Part shown: piece after piece, positions 43,925 to 54,968 of the stretch | How the letters are laid out: each line of letters begins with the position of its first letter | How positions within the stretch are numbered: the first letter of the stretch is position 1 | Position numbers and translations under genes: made by a program | Assembly (NCBI GenBank): GCA_037893225.1 | Contig: JAZGUH010000932.1 | Coordinates: 62,001 to 126,000, forward strand | DNA length: 64,000 nucleotides | Direction: 5' to 3' | Origin: Hippasteria phrygiana | Taxonomy: Eukaryota; Echinodermata; Asteroidea; Valvatida; Goniasteridae | Notes under the pieces: model-generated | Databases searched by the model: none | Seen by the model: the letters and a program-made list of their open reading frames with translations, nothing else | Told to the model about the DNA's origin: nothing

Positions 43925-45476
43925 CTAGTTGGCTTTGGGTATAGGCGACCCTTTGGCCGGGGTGGATCTGGGGTCTTGTGTCTTGACTTGGCTGGGCTTG
44001 TATCCGTTGCGTTGCAGTGCTGTGGTGACGTGATGGAGTTCCTGGGTTTGATGTTCCTTGTCGCAGACGTTGTATGCCCTGCGGACGAGGGCCTGGTTGA
44101 TGGAAGTCTTGATCTTGGGGTGATGGAAGGAACTGCTGTGGAGGTATCTGTCGGTGTGGGTGGGTTTGCGGTAGACGCTGCGGGTAAGACTGCCGTCCTG
44201 CTTTCTGCTGGACACCTCAACATCAAGAAATGAGATGTTGCCATCTCTTTTTTGTTCCATGATCCATGGTGAACTGGATGCTGCTGTGAAGCCCGTTGAG
44301 GTGTTCCAAGAAAAGCCGAAGGTTATACTGCCCGTGCTGCCAGATGACAAAGGTGTCGTCAACGTACCGGAGCCAAACCCTACAGGTCTGTGATCTGCTG
44401 TGGCGATGGCGGTCTGCTCAAACTCTTCCATGAATATGTCGGCCAGAACCGGGGATATAGGATATCCTATGGAGGTTCCAGCCGACTGTTCGAAGAAGTT
44501 ATCCCGCCATCGGAAGCTGGATGAGTTGACACATGTGAGGTGCAGATCATGAAGCTGGTCAGGAGTGAGGACGGAGCAGTCCTTGAGGGTGAGGTCTGCT
44601 TGGAGTCTGTCCTTGGCGATGGTGCTAGCGTCGGAGGTGGGGACATTGGTGAAAAGGGAGACGACATCAAAGCTGACCATGATGACGTCCGGCTGGAGGG
44701 TGAGGCCTTGGATGAGGGTGGAGTTGATGAGTGGAGTTCTTGATGTGGTGCTCAGTGTTGCCTACTAGGGGTGAAGTATCTTGGCAAGATGCCTGGCTGT
44801 GTCGTAGGTGGGGCGCAGGGGAACATCCTTCTTATGGATCTTGGGATGTCCGAAGAACCTAGGGCACTTGGAGCTGGATGGCCGGAGGTGTCTGTACAAG
44901 GGCTGAGAGATGTTGCCGGAACGCTGTAGAGAAAGACGCTTGCCTTGCAGCCTCCTCTCGATGGATGGTGTATAGGTCTTTCCGGATTTCATGGTAGCAG
45001 TCCGAGTTGAGGATGTCCGCCATCTTGCGGTCATTCTCGGCCTTGTCCATGACGACAGTGGCATTACCCTTGTCCTCTCGAAGAATGTAGATGGACTTGT
45101 CTTGGCGCAGTGATGTGATGGCTGACCGGTCTTGTCTGGAGATGTTAGGCTTGGCTGGTTTGTGTTTCCGGAGGGCTTGGTTGATCTGCAGACGGATTTC
45201 ATCGGCAGCATGCTTGTCAAGATGGCAGAGGGTGGGTTCGGTGTGTTGGATGATCTCTTCTACAGGGGATAATCGAGGGACAAGGGCAAAGTTCATGCCG
45301 AATGACAGAACTTTGGTCTCTTCCGTGGACAGGGTACGCTGGCTCAGGTTGACTACGGTGTGCTGGGTAAAGGATTCTTGAGAGCGAAGGTCGGGTTTGG
45401 TGTGGTGCAGGTTGGAGGGTACAGAGCATCTCATTCGGCTAGAGGGTTGGGGGCATAGGGATATAGAAGATCCCAT
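43925..45476 (-). pseudogene. Penelope N-terminal and reverse-transcriptase region
   Basis: Frame 45476-44859 gives the N-terminal part ('VLSFGMNFALVPR', 'LREDKGNATVVMD'). Frame 45220-44765 gives PRFFGHPKIHKKDVPLRP, the Penelope 'PKIHK' block, and stops at TAG. Frame 44680-43925 gives SFDVVSLFTNVP and GTSIGYPISPVLADIF. The catalytic YVDD is present at about 44358-44369 (reverse complement of GTCGTCAACGTA) but in a different register from both flanks, so compensating indels surround it. The later part (ISFLDVEVSS, YRKPTHTDRYLH) returns to the previous frame. At least four disruptions make this copy inactive. Confidence 0.85.
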
Positions 45477-45557
45477 GGCCAGGGTCGGGGTAGTCTTGAT
45501 TCCAAGACGTCCTTAGCGCGGTGCGACGTACAGCGCGCACGGCAGCGCCCTCTAGCT

Positions 45558-45592
<35 letters not shown>

Positions 45593-45608
45593 GTCATGTA
45601 AACGGGGG

Positions 45609-45764
45609 CAATCGTGGACCTCCCATTGTTCCTCTTTTGTTTATACTCTAACTTTTTCGGAAGGCCTCCCATTGGTTTTGTACACGATTTTCAATCGTGG
45701 ACGTTAGGTCAAACGTGGACCCCTTTGTCTACGCCCGAATTCTTTTGTCCTAGGTCCACGATTG
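45609..45764. repeat. Motif-cassette repeat, copy A2
   Basis: Nearly identical to A1 at 35060-35215 with the motif CGTGGAC in four places (three direct, one inverted at the right end). Confidence 0.75.
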
Positions 45765-45808
45765 CCGGCATATACAAACTCACAGTCACACAGTCGTACT
45801 TCCCCAAT

Positions 45809-45971
45809 ACGTCCGAGGACAATGCTTTGTGTTTCCTATTGTTCCTTTAATATAACCAACCCCCATAGACTAAGCACGTATCCTTACGTTCGAGGACCGA
45901 TTTCAACAAAAGACTCTACGTTCGAGGACTGAAAGGTTTCTTTGTGTTTCCTTTCTTCTCTTGTCCTCGGA
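45809..45971. repeat. Motif-cassette repeat, copy B (different motif)
   Basis: The same layout as A but with CGAGGAC as motif: ACGTCCGAGGACAA, ACGTTCGAGGACCG and ACGTTCGAGGACTG direct, and TTGTCCTCGGAG inverted. Framework CCTATTGTTCCTTTAATATA..CCCCCATAGACT is recognisable. The flanking CACACAGTCGTAC and ATATATACA correspond to CACACAGTCATG and ATATACA of A. Confidence 0.65.
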
Positions 45972-46004
45972 GATATATACAGTGCACGTACACCCAAACG
46001 GGTG

Positions 46005-46160
46005 CAATCGTGGACCTCCCATTGTTCCTCTTTTGTTTATACTCTAACTTTTTCGGAAGGCCTCCCATTGGTTTTGTACACGATTTTCAATCGTGGACGT
46101 TAGGTCAAACGTGGACCCCTTTGTCTACGCCCGAATTCTTTTGTCCTAGGTCCACGATTG
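46005..46160. repeat. Motif-cassette repeat, copy A3
   Basis: Third copy of the A type, 33 bp after copy B, with the same four CGTGGAC motifs and shared right flank CCGGCATATACAAACTCACA. Confidence 0.75.
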
Positions 46161-46467
46161 CCGGCATATACAAACTCACACACACACGCCAAGGCCAAAT
46201 CGCTAAGAACGTCTTGGGTATTTCGCAAGGGAGCGCGCGCGACCTGTTATGCATAATTTAACAGGCGGGTCAAACGAATAATCGCGCTTGCGCACTGGAG
46301 GAAACTTATGTTTAAGTAATAACTTACTATTCAGTTAACGTTCTGAGCAGAGTGATTCTGGACTGGCAAACAGGATTGAGAAATCTTCGGATTGTTCAAA
46401 AAATGTGATCTGGAATATCAGACGTTATCTCTGCCCATTTCAGTCCCAGATGTTCAGCACGATGTAA

Positions 46468-46507
46468 CCATGGAGGAAGGTTTGTGTTCCTTCCTCCATG
46501 ATGTAAC
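46468..46507. repeat. Micro-hairpin with target-like duplication
   Basis: CATGGAGGAAGG and CCTTCCTCCAT are inverted around TTTGTGTT. GATGTAAC occurs immediately on both sides (left about 46460-46467), like an 8-bp duplication. The same hairpin lies at 50618-50648. Confidence 0.55.
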
Positions 46508-48380
46508 TGATCAACGGCCGGTAGGAAACACCTCTATGCTTGTTCAAGAAATCTAAGACCAATGGAGCAGCTTGAAAAATTACACTCTTGCCAAATCATG
46601 GCCACGTACAAATTGATTAATGGCACTGATCTGATGACTTTTTAGCTTTCCAAAGCCCAGTTTTTTTGCTGTAAAATCGATCGCTTGGTCCACGCGTTCA
46701 GACATTTTTTCCAACAAACAACGAATGGCTTGGTACTGCGCTGCACGTTCATACGTACGTACACGTAAACCCGACGTGAGTACAGAAACTAGACGAGTGA
46801 GTGTTGGCTATTTACATGCGTTAATGCAGCTACGTCACACGCGCATGCAAATGCCACACAGTTCTGCTCGCGATTTCGCGAGCAGAACTTCCGAAATTCC
46901 CAAGACGGTCTTAGCGATTTGGCCTTGGCGTGTGTGTGTGTAGCGAGAGGGCGCTGTCGGCCGGCCGTGCGCGCTATACGTCGCACCGCTAAGGACGTCT
47001 TGGAACCAAGACTAGGGCGCGCGTGGCAAAATCGGCTATGTGTAAACGTGGCTTTAAGTCGTGCGCACGAGATAAATTATTGTGTGCACACGAGATATAT
47101 GTCGTGCGCAGGAGAAAAATTAAGTCGTGCGCACGAGATAAAAAGAATAATTGAAAGTCCGTTTAGGGGCTCCGTAAGAATCAAATCCATTTGCAAGAAA
47201 GTAATGATACCGTCATGTGCCAAGAATAAAGGACGTTAGGGGCCCTGTCACGCAAAAATCACATTGAGAAAAATCGAGTTTTTGTGTTCCCATTTCTAAA
47301 TTGAGAATCGCAAAAGGTTGACTTTTTGTTAGATGAAATGTTTTAATATTTCCAATAATGCTGTGCATTTTTTAATAAAAATATTACTTCGTTTTGAAGT
47401 TATTTACATATTTATGCTAACGACCTTTTGCCAGAAACAAACTTTGCTCCCACCGAGGGAGAGGTGAACGCACTTCCATCATGTTTTGTTACATTGCTAT
47501 TTATACACGGGTAACAAAAAATGCAAAGCAACAGTCCTCTTTGTTAATTACGTCAGAATGCCGTAGCCCCTTGAGACGATATTTCAATACTCTATTACCC
47601 CCCCAAAAACGAATTTGACCAGGCAGGTAAAGCCGACGAAACGGTTGCAGAGTGTGCTCATACCGTGATTAAACGTAGGCCTATCATGTTCATGAAATAG
47701 ACCGGTGTCGTATATTTGTTCTCAGAGTCGAGAAAATAGTGCACGTTCTTTTGGGCATATTTTGAAGATGACACTTCAGATGAAAATATTTCTCGGAGTT
47801 TTGGTACTGGCCGGTATCAAGCTTTCAGATTGAAACTAATCATTGTTCGCGTTTGCTAAAGCTATATCACACCTTTTAAAATGGTTGACAGCACTTGCAC
47901 AAGTGACGGCCATTAAGCAGCGCCATATCTGCAACCGTTTGTTTCACACGAATCTGGATCAGTGATCAAGCCGCTGGTTTGCTCCATCCGTCAGGCGGAA
48001 TCTGGTGTGTGAACGAACGTACAGATCACTGATCGCGATCCGGATTCGTGTGAAACAAACAGGCCTTATTAGTCACTGCATGGAGTTTAGGTTGGGAATT
48101 GAACCAGTCTACATGTACTTTGACTGGTTCCCGCACACATTGGAACCAGGGGCCAATTTCATAAAGCTTAGCATGCAAATGCTTCCTTGATAAAAACTGG
48201 ATTACCAACCAACCTCTTTTTAACCTGCACTCCAGCACTATACATAGTTTATATTAGCACAATGAGTCAAGTGCATTCATTGTTCTTGGAGCACGCCCCC
48301 ACCGGCAGTGCGTTGTTCTTCTCATCGCAGAAGTTTGCACTTGTGAGGAATATTGCTTTTGGCTGGCTGGCATTCAGCTG
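46508..48380. other. Repeat-containing stretch, no gene seen
   Basis: It contains the inner part and right arm of the foldback, then four GTCGTGCGCACGAGATAAA-like repeats at 47055-47145, and a hairpin pairing TGTTTCACACGAATCTGGATCAGTGATC with its complement at about 47940-48060. No protein-like frame. Confidence 0.4.
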
Positions 48381-48389
48381 TTGGCTTAG

Positions 48390-48600
48390 GGACCATGGAT
48401 TAATGCCAATTTGCGTGCGCACGCGTGCGCACGCGTGCGCACGCGTGCAACCCCGTGCACTTGCGTGCCTTTGCGTGCAAGCTCAAACGAGGGAGATTTT
48501 GGCACGCATTTGCACGCATCGGCACGGACTTGCACGCAGTGGCACGCAGTGGCACGCAGTGGCACGCAGTGGCCCACAAACGGACTCATTTGCAACCAGC
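48390..48600 (+). repeat. Alternating purine-pyrimidine element, copy 1
   Basis: Starts TTAGGGACCATGGATTAATG, then TGCGTGCGCACGCGTGCGCA (perfect alternating run from about 48412 to 48446), then GTGCCTTTGCGTGC and finally tandem GGCACGCAGT 10-mers. It is inverted relative to 51730-51925. Such runs can adopt Z-DNA, and the two halves can fold back. Confidence 0.65.
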
Positions 48601-49159
48601 CCGAGTGTACAATAGAGATCGTCTCTGGCGGCACCTTTTATGTCCCGGGTAATCCGCTAATCCGGATTAGTGTGCAATTAGACCTAATCTTTCTTTCTGC
48701 ACAAATTTCCAAGCAATGGCAGTCACTGATTGCATGTTGGTAATTAAACAAGGATTACAAGTAGAGGGTCTACGCGATTTCTCATAACTATTAAGGGTTT
48801 TCTGTCTAATTTGCTATACAGTTTCTGGGGCTTGTTTCCGTAAAAAAAAAACGCCTTCAAACTACAAATCTGAGACAAAACATACAAGAATTTAATTTGA
48901 AAAAGTCCTGCATGAAAATTAAACTCGGGTCCTCTGAGTTTCGACCGCACCCATCTGCAGAGCTTTTTGGCACAATCCTGATAAAATTATTCTTTTGACC
49001 GCTGCGTACGTACGTGTACATAGAGGCCCTGTCCGAATTACTTGGCTACGGCTGGATGTTACACACATGTCTGTGGTAGCGGCTGCAGTCACTTCCCATA
49101 GACTCGTGTGTAATTTCAAGCCGCAGCCAAGTAGTGGTTGACAAATAGTCGCCGCTCGA

Positions 49160-50750
49160 ACTTGCTCATTCATGTAAATATTTCTTTATATGTACAAATT
49201 TCTTATGTAAAAGTTGCAGTGGGTGCCGCCATCTTGAATTGCGTCCCCATTCCGTTATTCCCAACCGCCATGTTATAACTTTTTTTAATGAACTCACAAT
49301 CAAGAAAAAATATTTTTTGTGTATTTCCTCAATAGCAAAGAAATTATGAAATTCTGCAAGATTAATTAAATTGAAGGTTGAAATCTTGACTCTTCCAATC
49401 GAATGGATGGTAAACATGAAGCACGTTCGAGCAGCGACCTTTTGTCGACCACTGGTCGTTTTTTGCCTGGTACCCAACATGTGTTTCGTGTACAGGTTGT
49501 TATGGAAAATCGACTAGTGGTTGACAAATAGTCGCCGCTCGAACTTTTTCATTCATGTAAATATTTCTTATGTACAAATTTCTTATGTAAAAGTTGCAGT
49601 GGGTGCAGCCATCTCGTTATTCCCCACGGCCATGTTATAACTTTTTTTAATGAACTCATAATCAAGAAATCGTTTTTGTGTATTTCCTCATAAAGGAAAG
49701 AAATTATGAAATAATTCAAGAATAAAGGTTGAAATCATGACTCTATAAAGGAAAGGTGAACATATATATCTTCATCATGTAAAAGTTGTTTCAGTGGGGC
49801 CACCATCTTGAATTACGTCGCCATTTCGTAATTAGTAAAATAATATGTTAGATCTTTTTTGATCTCACGATCAAGAAATGATTTTTGTGTATTTTCTCAA
49901 TAAAGCAAAGATATTACTTTCAAGAAATAATGCAAGATTGAATTGAAGTTTAAATTCTTGACTCTTCAAACCCATCATGGAAAGGTGAACATGTAGGTGC
50001 AGGTCCTTGATGCATAAAAGTTGTTTCAGTTGGCTCCGCCATCTTAAATTTCTCTAGTTTCATAGTTTGTAAGCGCCATGTTTTTATGCATTTTCCCAAT
50101 AAAGCGAAGAAATTATGAAATACTGCAAGATTAGTTGAAATCCTAACTCTTCAAATCGAATGGATGGAAAGGTAAACATGCATGTACATGTAGGTCCCAA
50201 TATCTTTATCATGTAAAAATTGCAGTGGGCGCCGCCATCTTGAATTGCGTCCCCATTTCGTAATTCATAATCGCCATGTTAATTTAGAACTTTTTTTCAA
50301 TGATGAACTCACAATCAAGAAATCGTTTTTGTGTATTTCTCAATAAAGCAAAAACAATAAGAAATAATGCAAGAAAGAATTGAGGGTTGAAATTTTGAAA
50401 AAGGATGGAAAGGTGAACATGTACAAAAGCCAACGTGTATCGGATGACGTCAGTTGGCACGACAACTGGCTCCAAACAAATGAAGATTTGTTAACAGCCA
50501 GTAATGAAACGTACACATGGACACAAATTGACAACAGTATTCTGGTGTCATACATTGCATTGACATCATTTCGGTAATCTATAGGACCACATGTCTTTAT
50601 CATGTAAATAGTTATATCATGGAGGAAGAATGTTTTCTTCCTCCATGGTTGTATTAATGGCGCCGCCTTCTTGAATTGCGCTTTCATGTCGTAAATCGTA
50701 AGCACGCCCTACTAGATTTATTTTAAATGATCTCATAATCAAGAAATCGT
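49160..50750. repeat. Six degenerate tandem units with GCCGCCATCTTGAATTGCG
   Basis: Units with CGCCATCTTGAATTGCGTCC near 49219, 49590, 49795, 50030, 50225 and 50653 each continue into CCATGTTATAACTTTTTTTA..CACAATCAAGAAA..TTTGTGTATTTC. Spacing varies from about 195 to 430 bp. GTTGACAAATAGTCGCCGCT precedes the first two units. The complement of the core is again AAGATGGCGGC. Confidence 0.6.
50618..50648. repeat. Micro-hairpin, second copy
   Basis: CATGGAGGAAGAATGTTTTC and its inverted partner CTTCCTCCATG. The left flank GTTATAT and right flank GTTGTAT are similar, like an imperfect duplication. It sits within a unit of the surrounding tandem array. Confidence 0.5.
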
Positions 50751-51700
50751 GCAACAAGACAGAGTCGCGCAATCGCCAAATTTGAACTGACATCGATATC
50801 TCTGTTTTTCCTTAAAAAAAAACATTCTCTGAAAAAGCGCTGTATACATGTATAAACGCTGATGATGGGTTATGTGTGAAAAATGAAGAGATCATTTATA
50901 TTGCAAATTTATCAGAAAAGAATAACAAACTTCGAATCAATTAGTCTAAGCTGCCCTAAAGCCCGGTTCATACTTTATGCGAATGCGAAGCGAATTTCAT
51001 GACGTCAACAATTGAAGCTTCATTGTGACGTTCTAACGAATATGCTTCGCATACGCATTCGCATGAAGTATGAACCGGGCTTAAATTGCCTTGCGCGTAA
51101 AAGGTAAACTTCAATCACGCAGCGAAAACATTCTACTTGACGGCATGTATCCCCGACGCAAAAAAAATCCATATTTTTTAAAAAATGTATTGAAAAATCT
51201 CTAAAATTGTTTTTCATTCGATTTAACGTACAATAATCATGGGCTGTTGTATTGAGTGATGACGAAGCACTGCAGTTTTTTGTGTACTTGAATAATAATG
51301 TACATCTTTGTATACTTTCTTCAAAACGTACTTTTTTCTATCAGAAAAGATCGAAATTGTGGAAATAAATGATGCCGTCATGCCCTGTTGTTTCAATGAA
51401 AATCACGGAAACTTGAAATAAATCAGAAATCCACATGTAGGCCCTACTTTACAAATCTAAGCCCCGCTAGAATTGTATCGTCATGACTTTAAAAAAGCCT
51501 TTGAATTGCTGTTTATGTAGGCCTACATGTATAGTCTGACCAAAGCCACCAAAAGATGAGTCATCAGTCCACCATTGTGGCCCAGGAGCCCTTTGTGGAG
51601 ACTCTAGCCTTTTATGACACCTCTCCGTCTGGTATAATCCGTCCTTCCTGGCCGGCCAGCCGGCCGGCCTGTGTTCTTTGTTATCGTTAATCCCAGATCA
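50751..51700. other. Intergenic stretch, no gene seen
   Basis: An inverted pair at about 50962-51081 (AAGCCCGGTTCATACTTTAT .. ATGAAGTATGAACCGGGCTT, with GCGAATGCGAAGC inside) looks like a ~120-bp MITE. No protein-like frame elsewhere. Confidence 0.45.
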
Positions 51701-51729
51701 ATAAAGAGCACAAACGGTTGAAAATTGCC

Positions 51730-51925
51730 TATGCTCACTGGAACGCATCGGCACGCATCGGCACGCATCAGCACGCATCGGAACGCATCGGCACGCACTG
51801 GCACGCAATGGCACGCAGGGGGCCCGTGCCTTTGCGTGCAATTGCGTGCGGACCCGTCCGCACGCGTGCGCACGCGTGCGCACGCGTGCGCACGCAAATT
51901 GGCATTAATCCATGGTCCCTTAGCA
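51730..51925 (-). repeat. Alternating purine-pyrimidine element, copy 2 (inverted)
   Basis: Tandem GGCACGCATC 10-mers are followed by GCGTGCAATTGCGTGCGGAC and a GCACGCGTGCGCACGCGTGC run, ending GCCAATTTGCGTGC complement and ..ATTAATCCATGGTCCCT. Same end sequence as copy 1. Confidence 0.65.
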
Positions 51926-52019
51926 TGAACATTACATGGACTTTTGGCTGGTAACCTGTTTTTACTAATGTGGCGGGGCGGTACCTGGGCATCCACAACC
52001 CTTAACTAACATGGGCTAT

Positions 52020-52527
52020 GGACACGGCGGGTTCGGATTGACTGGTTTATTGTGGCTGCAAGTGTAAGGTCGAAAGTCACGCGACCAGCAACACGGAGGC
52101 GGAAAGTTGGCATAACCAACCCCCGGCGCATGGTGGCGCACTTCGACCTACACGGAGGACTCACCCTCATCTGCGCGCAGCTTCGCAACAACTCTGAGCT
52201 CTGCCTCCACACCTCTCCCACACTTAAATGTCGTCGCCCCGACGACAAGGTAATCCTTAGATACTGAAACTCGAAAACACTCAACCTGAAAACACTTTGA
52301 AATGATTAGCATATTTGGATAATTCCAAATGGTTTCATTAGCCAGAGGCCCATCAGGCCCCCTCTTAGAGTTCTCTTAATACTAGTAAAACAGTCCAATC
52401 TCACAATCCAGTTCATATTTGCAGACAGACATGGGACAGACTGCAACAGTTTTCATCGACAGTTAATCCGTGTCAGAGTTACTGGAGTCCATCTCAGGAG
52501 TAGCCGCCATCATGTTTTTAACTTGGG
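52020..52527 (-). mobile_element. Gypsy 3' flank: probable 3' UTR/LTR remnant
   Basis: Downstream (in element sense) of the integrase stop. On the minus strand it contains CCACAATAAACCAGTC near 52050, a plausible poly(A) signal of an LTR, and Cys/Arg-type codons from an unrelated frame. No second copy was found right of 58.06 kb, so LTR status rests on position only. Confidence 0.35.
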
Positions 52528-54084
52528 TCAACAGACGTACAACATTGGAAAACTGGTACGGTACCTACTTGGGGGTTTCCCTTTCGTTGTGCGCTTGGAA
52601 CGTCTGGGTCTCTCTATGGCTTCAGCATCAGCCTGCACAGCATCTGTAGATGTCCCAACAGTCTCAGTCGTGCTGCCCGAGGACTCCAACAGCTCATCCC
52701 CTGGTGAGACGTCGTGGGCTGTCCGCAGGATAACGTTCTCACCTGGAACAGACATGGGTGGATCGGCCAGAAGTGGTTCGTCTGTCCGTCCCTTATGGGT
52801 AGTTTGGTGGGCGGGGTCACCAGGGGTCACATCAACATTCTCCGCACGCTCGCTGTTAGTGCTACGTTCACTTGAAGTGTCGCGGGGCAGCGTTGGAGCT
52901 GGCTTCTCATCAAGAATCGGCAGACTGGGTGGCGGTGATGGCTGTGTAGGGGAATGGGTAAGAGTCACCCCGCAACCATCGCAACTGGTTGAGGAGGTAT
53001 CATCGGTGGTTTCACTCTCAGTCCCTGGATCAGGTGGGAGACAGACATCCCATGGGCAATGTTTCAGCTCGCAGCGATGCAACACCTTCCGACGACCGGT
53101 GGGATGACGTACCACATAAACTGGTTGGCCGACAAAAGGCTGACTTACGACCATGTATGGGTCCGCCTCCCAGAAGTCTTGTATTTTCGCTCTCCCTCTG
53201 TGGGACCTGTCTCGGATTAGTACATATTCTCCAGTGCACAGGGGTTTCTCGAACACATCTTTCTCCAAGGCAGAATTTCTAGCTTCTACCCGATTGTCCA
53301 GGGCCGCAATGGCAATGGCCCGCGCCTTCTCAAGCTGTTCACTGTGCTTCTTTGCAAAGTTGCCTGCACTCGTGCCACCGAGCTGGGGATGATCCACTCC
53401 GAGGAGAAGATGTTGAGGTAGGCGGGCTGTCCTCCCAAACATAAGGTAGAAGGGTTCATAACCTGTGCTGGAATGCTTAGTGTTATTGTAAACCGTGACT
53501 AAATGGGGAAGAGAATCGGTCAATCTCGTCTTCTTGTGGGTCGGCAGGGCAACAAGCAGATTGTGGAGCGTCCTATTAAAGCGTTCACACTGCCCATTGC
53601 CCTGGGGTCGATACGGCGTCGTGTGTGACTGTCCAATTCCGTATAACTTGCAGAGTTCTTGCACTACTTGAGCGTCAAAACACTTGCCGTTATCGGAATG
53701 TATTCGCAACAGGGCACCAAATGGTATGATGAGATGCTTGACCAGCATTTTGGCCACTGTCTCTGCACGCTGGTCCCTCGTGGGGATCGCCCAAGCGTAC
53801 TTGGTAAAAACATCAGTCAAAACAAGTACGTTTTCGTATCCGTCTGAAGATCGCTCGAGCACAGTGAAGTCCATAGAGACCACTTCAAGGGGGGCCGTGG
53901 CACGCAATGTTCCGAACGGGGGCCAGGTGGAACGATTGGGACGTTTGCTTACACCACACCTTTCACACTGGTGACACCAAGTTTGGACGGAGACTGCCAT
54001 CCGTGGCCAGTAGAAAAGGGGCTGGAGTTGCTTTAGGGTCCTCTTGGCAGCAAAGTGACCTGCATTGTCATGGAACAGTGTCAA
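52528..54084 (-). pseudogene. Ty3/gypsy integrase
   Basis: 518 codons. A zinc-binding HHCC module (HDNAGHFAAKRTLKQLQ .. CHQCERCGVSK), then the integrase core with MDFTVLERSS (first Asp), RIHSDNGKCFD (second Asp) and QCERFNRTL (Glu), the DD35E triad. After the core comes a beta-rich segment (GEYVLIRDRSHRGRAKIQDFW..VYVVRHPTGR) and a long acidic Ser/Thr/Pro tail ending RPRRSKRTTKGK. It is in frame with the preceding RNase H part but cut off from it by a TGA at 54100-54102. The domain itself is unbroken. Confidence 0.9.
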
Positions 54085-54099
54085 GACCTCATCGTGCAG

Positions 54100-54944
54100 T
54101 CAGGCAGGCACCACGAGACGCTCACACACACCGTCTCCTTGTAAATCGGAGTACCGGTAGAGTACACCATTTTTGAAGAAGAGCTGATTCCAAAGTTTGA
54201 GGATCGATACAACATCCTTTGGTTCATTTTCCCGCTCTTGTTTCGAGGGTCGACTCCCTCTCTCGACGTAAGGGATGACCCTACGGATAATGAAGTCTTC
54301 ATCTTGAAGATCCCGCAACATCTTGGCAGAGTAGCCCGGTAAACTCAGACAACCCGCATCGCTTTCTACTTTGATTTGGTGGGCTAGGACTGGAGGAAGT
54401 TCAGTAGAAACGTCAGCTGATCCACAGGTGGCACGGATGGTACATGATACCAGCTCAACATCTGGAACTGGCTGCAATGATGGCACTTCGTCAGCTGGGC
54501 ACTTGTGTAGGCGGGACAATGCATCTGGTGCCTGATTAGTACGTCCAGGCCGGTACTCTAACTTAAAGTCGAATGCTGACAATTGCTGCACCCAGCGCAA
54601 CTCAGTATCACTTATATTTGCGGTATCCAGGTATCTGAGGGGGTTGTGATCGGTGAGGATGACGCATTTATTTCTCATCAGATAATCTCTGAACGCCTCA
54701 CACACGGCCCATATCGCACACCCAAAAGCTCCAGTTTGAATGCAGAGTAGTTTTTGTCATTCTTCTCTGCTGGACGTAGAGACCTTGAAGCGTAGGCAAT
54801 GACTGATTTCGCTCCATCGATCTGTTGGGACAGCACGGCACCAAGTCCTCTACTGCTTGCATCTGTTTCTACGGTGAAAGGCAAGGAGAAGTCAGCAAAC
54901 CTCAAGATTGGGGCTTCCATTAACTTTGATTTCAATGCCCGCAC
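54100..54944 (-). pseudogene. Ty3/gypsy RNase H region, frameshifted
   Basis: Frame 54944-54678 holds PFTVETDASSRGLGAVLSQQ (first catalytic Asp), IAYASRSL, AEKNDKNYS and KLELLGV. It then shifts near 54700 into frame 54705-54100, which holds CVILTDHNPLRYL (second Asp), QQLSAFDFKLEYRPGRTNQA and DALSRL. The frame ends at TGA 54100-54102, where the integrase continues in the same register (VVPA stop LHDEV). In the intact family this degrades the RNA strand during cDNA synthesis. Confidence 0.85.
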
Positions 54945-54968
54945 CGCTGAACGTGCTGCTTCGTCGAG

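Larger units (their letters stand above)
43140..45480 (-). mobile_element. Penelope-like element (RT plus GIY-YIG), decayed
   Basis: On the minus strand the order is an N-terminal region, RT, then a C-terminal GIY-YIG endonuclease, the layout of canonical Penelope/Neptune-type elements. The reading frame shifts several times. The 3' flank (43140-43430) contains TCCGAAACGTTGAG (reverse strand, near 43190), a hammerhead-core-like GAAAC as found in Penelope terminal repeats, followed by a long G-run at 43349-43366. Confidence 0.85.
45495..47010. repeat. Foldback element with ~115-bp arms, left arm interrupted
   Basis: The right arm (about 46882-47005) reads CCCAAGACGGTCTTAGCGAT..TTGGCGTGTGTGTGTGTAGC..GCACCGCTAAGGACGTCTTG. 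Its complement is found in two pieces on the left: 45498-45580 (CCAAGACGTCCTTAGCGCGG..CTACACACAC) and 46184-46230 (ACACACACGCCAAGGCCAAA..). The ~600 bp between them is a cluster of three motif-cassette repeats that entered or expanded in the CA microsatellite of the arm. Confidence 0.65.

Noticed and set aside
51604..51998. ORFs with HACARVRTRA-type repeats (also at 48.4 kb)
   Set aside because: Direct read-out of GCACGCGTGC tandem repeats on either strand.
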